From the NCBI RefSeq assembly GCF_900048895.1, contig NZ_LT160632.1, positions 1-51,514 of the forward strand: DNA of 51,514 bases, read 5' to 3'. Positions 40,093-49,152 of the stretch are shown here, one piece after another (position 1 is the first letter of the stretch; each line of letters opens with the position of its first letter). The stretch comes from Neglectibacter timonensis (GTDB lineage: Bacteria; Bacillota; Clostridia; Oscillospirales; Acutalibacteraceae). The translations under genes and the position numbers were made by a program. The notes below the pieces were generated by a model. It made no database searches. It saw only the letters and a program-made list of their open reading frames with translations, and had not been told where the DNA came from.

Positions 40093-43000
40093 ATGAAGAA
40101 ACTGAAACAGGCAATCGCGGTTGCTTTGACAGCGGCGTTACTGCTACAGGCCGGTCCCATGCAGGCGACGGCGGCAGAGGATGCTTTTCAGATGGCCGCT
40201 CCAAGCGCGGAAGAAAACATTCCACCCGAAGGGTTTACAGAAGAAATAACAGGTCAACTTGACGTGCTATATGAAGAGGAGGACCAGCGGGAAGCTTCTG
40301 CGAAGCATTTTCGCCTGAGCGACGGTTCTTATGTGGCCGCTTCTTATCCCTGGGCGGTGCATTATGAAGTAGAAGAAGGAAAATGGGCGGATATCGATAA
40401 TACATTGACAGTCACTTCCCCGAAAGCATCGGGAAATATATTGGAAAAAACGGCTGCTGCAAGCGTCTATCGTGCAGAGAACGGGGAGGAAATAAAATCC
40501 TTTGCAGCGGTTTTGCGTCCCGATGAGACATTGTTTTCCCTCACTAATAACCAGTATGGTTTGGGTATGGCAGTCCTGCATCCAGAAACAGCGCAGATGT
40601 TGATAACGGAAAAGAAGGTTGAAGAGGAGCCGGAAGAGGAACTGGAATCTTCAGCGTTGCCATCAGAGGATGAGTTAGGATCTTCATCGTCAGAAACACC
40701 GGAATCAGTTCCGGAAGTTTCTGAAGGAGAAAGCAGCCGGCCAGAATCGGAGAATTCTGAAATAAACTCAGAGGCTGACAATGCGGGAAGTACAACAGAC
40801 CAGGCAAAATCCCAGAATTCGCAGATCAATGACGAAGAGTCTCTCGGTTCTGGACTGGCGGAAGAAAATACGGAATCCTTTTCCAGCCAGCTTGAAGAGA
40901 TACAAGGAAGCTCGGAGACTCCGGAGTCTTCCCTGCCCAGCGAGCCGGAGGAGAGCAAGGAGGCCCTGGAGTCTTCCTTGCCCAGCGGGCCGGAGGAGAG
41001 CACGGAGATCCCAGAGTCTTCCCTGCCCGGCGAGCAGGAGGAGAGCATGGAGGTCCCAGAGTCTTCCCTGGCCAGCGAGCTGGAAAATACAGGAAGCCAA
41101 GTGCCTCCGGTTGAAGGTAGTGAGGAAACAGAACTGTCAGCGATGGCTGAGCGTGTTACGGCTGAAATTGAGAATCCCGTAACGTCAAAAGTCCCTAACA
41201 ATAGCATTGACGGGATCACGGGCAATGTTCCGGAGGCGTCGCGGATTAGTTTGGAAGAACAGGTAAAGCCCAAGAAAATCTCTTCTACAGTAACCTACAA
41301 GGACGTCATGCCCGGTGTGGATCTGCAGTATCAGAGTTATGGATTCAATGTGAAAGAGAGCATTGTAATCAATAAAAAGCAGAAAAACTACCGCTATGAC
41401 TTCCTGCTGAATTTCAACGGTTTAACGCCAGTTCTGCAGGAAAACGGCGGTGTGGATCTCATGAATGAGGAAAAGGAGATCATCTATCAAATCCCTGCTC
41501 CTTATATGGTGGACGCAAAACAGAAAATATCTTATGATGCAAAATATGAACTTGTCCACACAACAGAGGGATATGTCCTGACTGTGGAAGCCAATGAAGA
41601 ATGGATAGATGCAGAAGACCGTACATTCCCCGTGATGATTGACCCTACCGTGATTCTCTATGGCGGAGATTACCAGGGCAGTATCACAGCTACAACGCTG
41701 ACCTCCGGTACCACCAACACGGGAGCTGGAGGAGAGAGCCTCTATATCGGCCATGATTCCTATGGAAGGGATATTCAGTCTTTCGTTCAGTTCGGCAAGC
41801 TTCCTACGCTCCCTTCCAACTGTAGTGTGGTAAACGCGGTATTGGGTATGTACCAGCATACCTATAGTGCGGTGGGCATGAACCGCCTGTTTTTACGCGC
41901 CCACGAGGTCACTGCCGTAAAACCCAGCCAATACGGCACGGCTGCGGATTGGATACGAGCAATGACCTGGAACACAAAGCCTGCTTTTGATGCCAATGTC
42001 TCGGAAGCTTATGCCAGGGTGAATGCTGGAAATCAAGGGAGCTATGTGACGTGGGATATTTCCCGTGTGGTAAGTAAATGGTATGCTAACAAAACTTCCA
42101 ACCGAATCCTTGCGATGGATGCCATCGGTCCCAATCAGTTCAGCAGCTCCAGCTATGCAGCCAGTGCCTTTTGGATGAATGTGGGAGCTACTCCCGTCTT
42201 CATGATCTATTACCGCAACAATGTAGGGCTGGAAGGCCGATATACCTATCAAACCGCTTCTGTTGGCAGGGCGGGCACCGCTTATGTGGGAGATTATACT
42301 TCCCAGCTCACAGTGGCTAATACCCTGCTTTCTTCCTACAGTGAAGTGATGCCTTTCTCTCTTACCGCTTATTATAACTCTCCTTATCATGGCAGATATT
42401 TTACGGCGAACAATGCGGTAGGGATCCATACTGCCGATTATACTACCATGAACATAGGAGACGGCTGGAAGCTGAATGTGCAGGAAACTGTGGTGAAGCA
42501 AACTGTGAAAACAAATGATGTCTCCACAGAGTATTATATCTACACGGATGCCGATGGCACAGAACATTACTTTGAAATAAAGCCAGGACAGAGCTCCTAT
42601 CAGGACGATGAGGGATTGGGGCTTACGCTTTCACTTTCAGGAACTGTACATACTTTAAAGGATGAGACGAATAATCGGAAAGAGTTTACCAACGGATATT
42701 TGACAAAGCTCATAGACCGAAACGGGAATACGATTTATTTCCTGTATAACGACAATACAGCTTACAGTACCTCGAATCCGGTAAATCCGTCTGCAACTGT
42801 GTGGAAACCCAAGGCCGGTCAATCTAACCGGATGACGCAGATTTGGCAGGCAAATGACAATGGCAGCGCTGCAGATGTGCAGGTACTGATCTGCAAGTTT
42901 ACCTATTCTGGAAACTATTTGAGCAAGGTTACAGATTCCCAGGGACGGGAAGTTTCCTTGCAATATACGCTGCCGTCTTCCGGCATGCAAAAGCTCAGCA

Positions 43001-46000
43001 AAATCGTGTTCCCCGATGGGTATGAGGCTGAGTATGCCTATTCAGCCGGGGCACAGCTTTTGACCAAACTTTTTGATGGCGAAGCACAAGCCGGAGTGGA
43101 GTTCGGTTATCAGAACCAATATGATAACTGGCTTGTCCAGAATGCGAAGGAGTTTATTGCCTCCAGCATAAATGGGACGCAGAGTGTGGGGAATGCATGG
43201 CATAACTGGTCGCCCAGCCTGCAACAGCGGCAATACCGCTTCTATGGTCAAGATCATATTGCGGAAACGGAAGACGATATCGTCACCCACTATACCTTTG
43301 ACATTGCCGGGCGTACTGTGAATGTGGTCAATCACAATACAGACAGAAGCAAGGTATTAGGAACGTCTGCGGCGGCTTATACCAAAAATACTGGGACGTC
43401 TAAGACAAATAACCGTGTTACCGGGGCTGCAGCCTCCGGTATTACTTCCGGAAACCGGCTGAACAACAGCGGCCTGGAACAGAACCCAAATTCTTCTTAT
43501 GGATGGAATGTTTCCACAAACATCAGCGGAGGAAACGCAGCGCTTCGTGCCAATGTCAGTGAAGTAACCCCTGCGATTACCCCCAGGACTGGTGGATATT
43601 TGATGAAAATGTACGCTCCGTCCGGCAGCAGTGGCACGGTAAGCGGACAGCAGACGGTATATTTGGAGGCGGGGAAAACATATGTGTTTTCCGGGTATGC
43701 CAATTCCTCCGGTATTCAGAATTTTGGCGCAGATGGGGGGATGAGCGTCAGCTTTCAAAATACCAGCGGTGTAACGCTTGCAGAGAGCAATATACTGAAT
43801 TCTGCCACCTCTGCCAAAATCCAGTCCGGCTGGAGCCGTCTGGAGGTGAGTTTCACGCCGGATAACAGCGGGGATTACCGGGTGTCGGCTAATGTAAAGA
43901 ATGCAAGTACGTATGCGGCGTTCGATGATTTCCAACTGGAAGAGGTGGTGCTGGCCTCTGCGGAAATGCCTGAAGGGAAACAGGGAACCGCCTCTTCCGC
44001 CAATCTGCTGCAAATGGGCGGGGTAGAGCTCTGGAATTCCTCCGGTCCCAGCATAACCTCTGTACCGGTTTATTGGACCTATGACACTGCCAGGGCACAG
44101 CCGGTACGTGCAACTGGGGACGACGCCGGCCGCGGTTTCATTTTCCAGATTTTGGGCCACCCGGATGCACAGCGCCGGGCTTCCCAGACTGTGGTTGTGA
44201 ACCGGCCTTCTGATACCACCTATATGCTTTCTGGCTGGGGCAAAGCGATGTCTGTCACAGACTGTGCGCCAATTACGGACTTGACCAACGACAACAGCAC
44301 CTACCAGCGTTTCTTTGGCATGATTGTGAAAGTGTTGTATTCAGATACTGCCACACCGGAATATCAGTATGTATCGTTTGATCCGCAGTATGACGGATGG
44401 CAGTATACGTCTGGCTTCATTGTACCGAAACGCGCAGGAAAGACGGTATCCAGCATTACGGTGTCCCTGGCTTACGACCACAATGTGAATACCGCCTGGT
44501 TTGACCAGATTTCTTTGACCGAGGAGCCTGCGCAGACCTATACCTATGATTCCAATGGAAAGCTGAAATCTGTCACGAAATCCAGCCAGAGTACCGACAC
44601 CTATACCTACAGCGGTCCGGATCTGACCAAATTCGTTTCTTCAGCTATGGGAACATTTGACTACACCTATGACAGCGATCATAACATGACAAAGGCCACA
44701 AACGACGGGGTAAATCTGACGGCGCAGTATGATACGGCTGGAAACAATACCCTGGCAAAGCTGCAAAAGGGCACCTCCGGCATTTACATGCAGAGCAGTG
44801 CTGCTTACACGGCGGATAAAAACCATACGGCATCCGTTACCGACGTGAATAACATCACCACCCGCTATACCTATGATAACCTGAACAGGCTGAGCAGTAC
44901 CATAACTCCCTATCAGGGCGGGACCCTGACGGAAACCCAGACGTATGGCGCTGGTTCAGACAGGGTGACGAATAAATTTTCCTCTGGGACTTATGCGCTG
45001 AGCAGCACCTACGAAAACGGGCAGTTGACGGTCACTTCCAGAAAGAGTTTTGCAGGAAGCACGACGAACTGGCAGAGATATTTAATGCCTGCGGATTCTT
45101 GGGGAAATATCACCAGCGTGCAGGTACAGAGCGGAAAAAATGCAGGCAGTGAAGCGGATGTTGCCTGGGAAGCCCCCATCACGCTGGGGGACTACGAGTA
45201 TGCGGAAAACAACGGCCCCCTGACGCAGATGACCTATGGAAACGGCGATTCGATCCGTTATTCGTATGACGTCTATGGACGGGGCGTACTGGCGGAATAC
45301 CGGACGGGAAATTTGCTGGATTATACCCAGGTCAATACATACGACGCCAACGGGAATGTTGCCCGCAGCGCCGTACTGGACGGAGCTGGAAACCTCATAG
45401 CGGACTACCTGTACGAATATGACAGCCTGGGCCGGCTGATCCGCAGCGGGCAGAGTGGGGATGGGGTAACGGAGCTGGAAACGCAGCACCAATACGATGC
45501 CCAGAACCGGCTGTGCGCACAGTCCTGGAAGGTACCGGGGCAGATTCCGATCGTCCTCTGGGATGCCTATACCTACAATAACAACAACGGCACGCTGCAC
45601 AGTATGCTGCTGGGAACAGGGAGAAGTATCAGCTTTGGGTATGATAACCTGCTCCGGATGCAGTCGGAAACGCTGGAGGGTGTCTACCAGCGGAGAAGGA
45701 ATTATACGAACGCGGGAACGACAAACCATGAAACCAATCAGATCAATTATTTTAACTATCTAACGGCAGACGGTACGTCCATGAAGCTGGGATACCAGTA
45801 CAAGTACGACGCGGCAGGGAACATCAAAGAGGTATACAGCCGTACCGGAACAAATGCCCTTGCATTGGAGTCCAGTTATGAGTATGATAGACTGGGACAG
45901 ATCACCAAGGCTACGGACAGCCGCGGGACGGAAACGTATACCTATGACACAGCGGGAAATCTGCTGAGCCGTGCGCTGGGTGGAACTGGGAGCACCTATA

Positions 46001-47238
46001 CCTATGGAAACAGCAGCTGGGGCGATTTGCTGACGGCATTTAAAGGCCAGGGGATTGCCTATGAGGGACAGACTTACAGCGCCGCTTCCAACACGGTATC
46101 TGGTACGGCAGTAAGCGGGAATCCGGTGAGTTACTACAACGGGACCCGTTGGGCGATGGATTGGAAGAACGGCACACAGCTAAGTACCGCCAGCGCCAGC
46201 GGAAAAAATGTGTCTTATATCTACGATAAAGATGGCCTGCGCACAAGCAAAACGGTAAATGGCGTGACGTATGAGTACGCGTATGCGGGCGGAAAGCTGA
46301 TGTGGCAGGGCTGGTCCGGGAATGAGATCTATTTCTTCTATGACAATGCCGGAGCGCCGGTGGCGCTGTACTATTTCCCCGCGAACGGAGGAGAGAGAAT
46401 CACCGGTTACTACATGACGAACCAGCAGGGGGACATCGTCCGGATCGAGAACCAGTACGGAACGGTGATAGCAAGCTATGCCTACGACGCGTGGGGAAAA
46501 CCGGTTTCCGCTGCCGGAAGCATAGCGGATATCAACCCGCTGCGGTACCGGGGTTACTATTACGATACTGACACAGGGTTCTACTATCTCCAATCCAGAT
46601 ACTACGACCCGGTGGTTTCCAGATTCATCAGCGCGGACAGCTTTGCCTCCACTGGTCAGGGTATCCTGGGCTACAATATGTTTGCGTACTGCAATAATGA
46701 TCCGGTGAATTATAGCGATCCGTCCGGCGATATTGCAATTGTTGATGACATAATAGCTATCGGTCTGTTCTTTATAGCGACTGTTGTCTTGGCAGCTATT
46801 GCGTCAAGTGTTGTTCAGTTTGTGCAAAATATTACTGGTAGTGCCACTTCTGGTTCGATAGCAGGTTCCTGGAACAGTGCGTCGGATATTCCGAAAAGAG
46901 ATTATGCAAAAGAATTCGAGGAACAAGAAAAGAAAATAATCGCCTCCAGAGAAAAGAAATCGCCCATACTTTTTCCTGTCAACCCAATGGATTTTAATCC
47001 GATTGGGCTCGAACGAATACCCCGTGTTGAAATGAATCAGGGCAAGAATGGCGGGATTATTCATTGGGTATATCCAGGTACAAGCGTGGTAATTTTCGAA
47101 TGGAATCAAGACTTAAATAATACTTCGCACTACCATACTATGAGGCCAAGAGATGCAAACCATCATAATGAGGGCATTCATTATCTGCCTGGTACGCCGA
47201 TCCCTGAACCATGGCGTTCAATGTTCTTTGGAGGATAG
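40093..47238 (+). CDS. DNRLRE-RHS polymorphic toxin with unknown tip
   Basis: A 2381-residue secreted protein. A signal peptide (about 1-30) is followed by an N-terminal domain and a Ser/Glu/Pro linker with 15-16 residue repeats (PESSLPSEPEES, about 270-335). Residues about 515-700 form a DNRLRE-type domain (GRDIQSFVQFGKLP, VTWDISRVVSKWY). Carbohydrate-binding-like modules and many YD/RHS repeats lead to the RHS core end (LRYRGYYYDTDTGFYYLQSRYYDP...NDPVNYSDPSG, to about 2212). The last 170 residues are the tip: a hydrophobic segment, then a domain with GGIIHWVYPGTSVVIFEWN, SHYHTMRPRDANHHNEGIHYLPGTPIPEPW. The tip has lower GC content. ATG 40093 follows AGGAAAAGG; the long upstream frame is spurious. 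Confidence 0.92.
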   Translation: MKKLKQAIAVALTAALLLQAGPMQATAAEDAFQMAAPSAEENIPPEGFTEEITGQLDVLYEEEDQREASAKHFRLSDGSYVAASYPWAVHYEVEEGKWADIDNTLTVTSPKASGNILEKTAAASVYRAENGEEIKSFAAVLRPDETLFSLTNNQYGLGMAVLHPETAQMLITEKKVEEEPEEELESSALPSEDELGSSSSETPESVPEVSEGESSRPESENSEINSEADNAGSTTDQAKSQNSQINDEESLGSGLAEENTESFSSQLEEIQGSSETPESSLPSEPEESKEALESSLPSGPEESTEIPESSLPGEQEESMEVPESSLASELENTGSQVPPVEGSEETELSAMAERVTAEIENPVTSKVPNNSIDGITGNVPEASRISLEEQVKPKKISSTVTYKDVMPGVDLQYQSYGFNVKESIVINKKQKNYRYDFLLNFNGLTPVLQENGGVDLMNEEKEIIYQIPAPYMVDAKQKISYDAKYELVHTTEGYVLTVEANEEWIDAEDRTFPVMIDPTVILYGGDYQGSITATTLTSGTTNTGAGGESLYIGHDSYGRDIQSFVQFGKLPTLPSNCSVVNAVLGMYQHTYSAVGMNRLFLRAHEVTAVKPSQYGTAADWIRAMTWNTKPAFDANVSEAYARVNAGNQGSYVTWDISRVVSKWYANKTSNRILAMDAIGPNQFSSSSYAASAFWMNVGATPVFMIYYRNNVGLEGRYTYQTASVGRAGTAYVGDYTSQLTVANTLLSSYSEVMPFSLTAYYNSPYHGRYFTANNAVGIHTADYTTMNIGDGWKLNVQETVVKQTVKTNDVSTEYYIYTDADGTEHYFEIKPGQSSYQDDEGLGLTLSLSGTVHTLKDETNNRKEFTNGYLTKLIDRNGNTIYFLYNDNTAYSTSNPVNPSATVWKPKAGQSNRMTQIWQANDNGSAADVQVLICKFTYSGNYLSKVTDSQGREVSLQYTLPSSGMQKLSKIVFPDGYEAEYAYSAGAQLLTKLFDGEAQAGVEFGYQNQYDNWLVQNAKEFIASSINGTQSVGNAWHNWSPSLQQRQYRFYGQDHIAETEDDIVTHYTFDIAGRTVNVVNHNTDRSKVLGTSAAAYTKNTGTSKTNNRVTGAAASGITSGNRLNNSGLEQNPNSSYGWNVSTNISGGNAALRANVSEVTPAITPRTGGYLMKMYAPSGSSGTVSGQQTVYLEAGKTYVFSGYANSSGIQNFGADGGMSVSFQNTSGVTLAESNILNSATSAKIQSGWSRLEVSFTPDNSGDYRVSANVKNASTYAAFDDFQLEEVVLASAEMPEGKQGTASSANLLQMGGVELWNSSGPSITSVPVYWTYDTARAQPVRATGDDAGRGFIFQILGHPDAQRRASQTVVVNRPSDTTYMLSGWGKAMSVTDCAPITDLTNDNSTYQRFFGMIVKVLYSDTATPEYQYVSFDPQYDGWQYTSGFIVPKRAGKTVSSITVSLAYDHNVNTAWFDQISLTEEPAQTYTYDSNGKLKSVTKSSQSTDTYTYSGPDLTKFVSSAMGTFDYTYDSDHNMTKATNDGVNLTAQYDTAGNNTLAKLQKGTSGIYMQSSAAYTADKNHTASVTDVNNITTRYTYDNLNRLSSTITPYQGGTLTETQTYGAGSDRVTNKFSSGTYALSSTYENGQLTVTSRKSFAGSTTNWQRYLMPADSWGNITSVQVQSGKNAGSEADVAWEAPITLGDYEYAENNGPLTQMTYGNGDSIRYSYDVYGRGVLAEYRTGNLLDYTQVNTYDANGNVARSAVLDGAGNLIADYLYEYDSLGRLIRSGQSGDGVTELETQHQYDAQNRLCAQSWKVPGQIPIVLWDAYTYNNNNGTLHSMLLGTGRSISFGYDNLLRMQSETLEGVYQRRRNYTNAGTTNHETNQINYFNYLTADGTSMKLGYQYKYDAAGNIKEVYSRTGTNALALESSYEYDRLGQITKATDSRGTETYTYDTAGNLLSRALGGTGSTYTYGNSSWGDLLTAFKGQGIAYEGQTYSAASNTVSGTAVSGNPVSYYNGTRWAMDWKNGTQLSTASASGKNVSYIYDKDGLRTSKTVNGVTYEYAYAGGKLMWQGWSGNEIYFFYDNAGAPVALYYFPANGGERITGYYMTNQQGDIVRIENQYGTVIASYAYDAWGKPVSAAGSIADINPLRYRGYYYDTDTGFYYLQSRYYDPVVSRFISADSFASTGQGILGYNMFAYCNNDPVNYSDPSGDIAIVDDIIAIGLFFIATVVLAAIASSVVQFVQNITGSATSGSIAGSWNSASDIPKRDYAKEFEEQEKKIIASREKKSPILFPVNPMDFNPIGLERIPRVEMNQGKNGGIIHWVYPGTSVVIFEWNQDLNNTSHYHTMRPRDANHHNEGIHYLPGTPIPEPWRSMFFGG

Positions 47239-47242
47239 AAGG

Positions 47243-47647
47243 ATGAAAATAGATAAAACAACAACAGCGGAAGAAATTAGCCGGATGAATGTAGTTGACG
47301 CTTGTTTTTCGGGCTTTCACTATGATAGTGAAAGCCACGAAATCAAGTTTGAGCTAACAGAAGAATATCAAAAAAAGAAATTCTGCTTTCGGTTTGTGAA
47401 TGTAGTATTGTTTGAAATGCAGAGCTGTGCTTTTTGGGGAGCCAGTCCCCATGTCTACTTTTGGGAACATCAGCATGATACAGAGGATAACACTTTTGTA
47501 TGTAGTTTGTTCCGGAAAGAAGAATCCGGCTTCCAGGTCCCTGACGGATATCTTGAGTCGGTACTTTCCATGACTTCTGGCGATTCTCTCACAATAGTAT
47601 GTGAGTCAGTTGACTTTACAGAAAAGAGCTATGCTGTTGACCGCTGA
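47243..47647 (+). CDS. Candidate immunity protein 1 of the RHS toxin
   Basis: A 134-residue acidic soluble protein starting 4 nt after the toxin stop, with GGAGGATAGAAGG upstream. Its fold pattern (FSGFHYDSESHEIKFEL, FRFVNVVLFEM, SGDSLTIVCESVDFTEKSY) aligns with the N-terminal half of the next gene. Position, size and composition are those of polymorphic-toxin immunity genes; no named family is recognised. Confidence 0.78.
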   Translation: MKIDKTTTAEEISRMNVVDACFSGFHYDSESHEIKFELTEEYQKKKFCFRFVNVVLFEMQSCAFWGASPHVYFWEHQHDTEDNTFVCSLFRKEESGFQVPDGYLESVLSMTSGDSLTIVCESVDFTEKSYAVDR

Positions 47648-47705
47648 GAGAAAGACTGAGTTATCACAAAAAGAGACTGGAATATATCAGAAAGCAGGAT
47701 TGAAA

Positions 47706-48551
47706 ATGCACTATGACTTTCATAACAAAGAAGAAATAAAGCAAATCCCTGTTGCTGGCTGCGATTTTACCTTAATTGACTATGATTACCGTAATCGGGA
47801 GGTGTATCTGCAATTTAATAGCGCATCGAGAGGAGAGATTGTATATTTGAACCTCCACAATGTGCTGTATTATACGCTTCGGAATACAGAAATAGGGTCT
47901 GGTAAAAAAATAGCCGGAATCTCAATACAGGAAGACTGTCTGCCCCTGAAGCTTCTTAGAGAAGTAAAGGAAGCAAAGTACAAAAAGGAGCCGTCATACC
48001 TGAATCAAAATATACTATTCGTATCTATTGTGATTCAAATGGTTTCTGGCGGGCAGGTATTGATTATATGTGAGACTGTGGATGTTGAGATACAAAATTC
48101 ACAAACGGATAGCGAAATCGACAAACTGCTGGATATGCTGGATTCCCGCAAAGACCCCAAAATTCAAAAAGAAGGGATAGAATTAGCCAAAAAAGTCAAG
48201 CACCTATCCGTCTTTATCCGTCCAACTGAGGGGAAGTATCTCTGGGAAAATTGTGCTAAAATTCTCAGCCAGAGAACGGATAAGGAACTGGGAAGATATC
48301 TGGAAGACCTTTTCGAATGGGAGAAAGATACCAGGTGGCCGGGTGCGAAAATAATTTTTGACAGGCTATTTAGCATACCGTCTTCCGATCTTGCGGCGGC
48401 GTACAGCCAAAGCCTGAAAAAGGCCGTAGCAATGAAGGCGGTCTCCTGGACAAGCTCTTTGCAGTATTTTGCTGAAAAGAAGGATGGTCTCATTGATTTG
48501 CTGCCAGAGGAGCAGAAGAAGTTTCTGGTTGAATGGCAGTGGCATTGGTGA
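47706..48551 (+). CDS. Candidate immunity protein 2, two-domain paralogue
   Basis: A 281-residue protein. Residues 1-140 are related to immunity candidate 1 (FTLIDYDYRNREVYLQF, LNLHNVLYYTL, SGGQVLIICETVDVE). Residues about 150-281 form a separate helical domain (LLDMLDSRKDPKIQKEGIELAKKV, LEDLFEWEKDTRWPGAKIIFDRLF) resembling DUF5071-type immunity proteins. ATG 47706 follows GCAGGA; an in-frame ATG at 47601 inside the previous gene is an alternative. It probably guards against the same or a related tip. Confidence 0.75.
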   Translation: MHYDFHNKEEIKQIPVAGCDFTLIDYDYRNREVYLQFNSASRGEIVYLNLHNVLYYTLRNTEIGSGKKIAGISIQEDCLPLKLLREVKEAKYKKEPSYLNQNILFVSIVIQMVSGGQVLIICETVDVEIQNSQTDSEIDKLLDMLDSRKDPKIQKEGIELAKKVKHLSVFIRPTEGKYLWENCAKILSQRTDKELGRYLEDLFEWEKDTRWPGAKIIFDRLFSIPSSDLAAAYSQSLKKAVAMKAVSWTSSLQYFAEKKDGLIDLLPEEQKKFLVEWQWHW

Positions 48552-48576
48552 GATAGTATAGATACCGTAAAAGTAG

Positions 48577-48726
48577 GCGTACGAAGTTACAAGTAAATGT
48601 GGAGTTTCTGAATCAAAAATAGAGTTGTTCTATGAGAAATATAGGGTAGAGTGTATTTGGTGGTATTCTGGAGAGCCGCGGGAGCCGATTTATGTCAATG
48701 GGAAGCTCGGGTCGGTAAAAGGGTGA
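48577..48726 (+). pseudogene. Gene-end remnant fused to a duplicated permease tail
   Basis: About 50 open codons without a start (IELFYEKYRVECIWWYSGEPREPIYVNGK) run in frame into LGSVKG and the stop of the duplicated permease tail (48706-48726). This marks the left edge of the duplicated segment and looks like the 3' remnant of a displaced gene. Confidence 0.5.
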
Positions 48727-48977
48727 CGCGGCGGAGGGCTTGTCCGCCATACGGGAGGAAAGAAGGCGGTCCAGCGGAAAAGATGTTCTTTTATGTTACA
48801 TGGGTTCTGTGCTATGCTATAAGCTGAAAATGGAATGAAAAGGGGAGCGGCGGAAACGCCGTTCCCTTTTTTGCGTGGAAAAAAGGCAGTCTCCGGAGGG
48901 GTTCCTTCGGGGCTGTCTTTTCTTTTGAAAAAAAAGAGAAGAAAAAGGAGGAAAAAGATGCAGGTAGAGACCGGAGG
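48706..48977 (+). repeat. Direct repeat, downstream copy (permease tail to giant B start)
   Basis: The counterpart of 27691-27955, with permease codons, spacer hairpin, promoter element, two leader terminators and the first codons of giant B. It shows that B arose by copying from the permease-A junction, or the reverse. Confidence 0.85.
48795..48925 (+). promoter_or_regulatory. Shared promoter-leader-terminator element, copy 4
   Basis: GTTACA (48795-48800), 17 nt, TATAAG (48818-48823); hairpin GGGAGCGGCG-GAAA-CGCCGTTCCC (48843-48866) and six T, then the same second hairpin and TTTTCTTTT tract as copy 2. It controls giant B. Confidence 0.75.
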
Positions 48978-49152
48978 GGAAAAGATGACCTCGCTTCCGC
49001 TCGGCCATCTTCTGGAAGAACCCCTCGGGCATGAAATGCCCGCCTTTCCTACGGAAAGTACCGGGCTTCTTCCGGCGGGGCGAGAAACTGGAAGGAGAGA
49101 GGAAGGGAGACGTCAGACCAGGAAAGGATGGAATACGCCCGGGCCTGGGTGA
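48958..49152 (+). pseudogene. Original start of giant B, interrupted by repeat insertion
   Basis: ATG 48958 with AAGGAGG opens like giant A (MQVETGG), but from about 48985 the frame enters repeat-derived sequence and ends at 49152 after 64 codons. The inserted block (about 48984-49092) is the inverse of sequence at 17857-17940. After it, homology to giant A resumes in another frame. Confidence 0.75.

Noticed and set aside
40267-40581. Small minus-strand frames inside the RHS gene
   Set aside because: They have no ribosome sites and lie within a continuous 2381-codon gene with recognisable domains.
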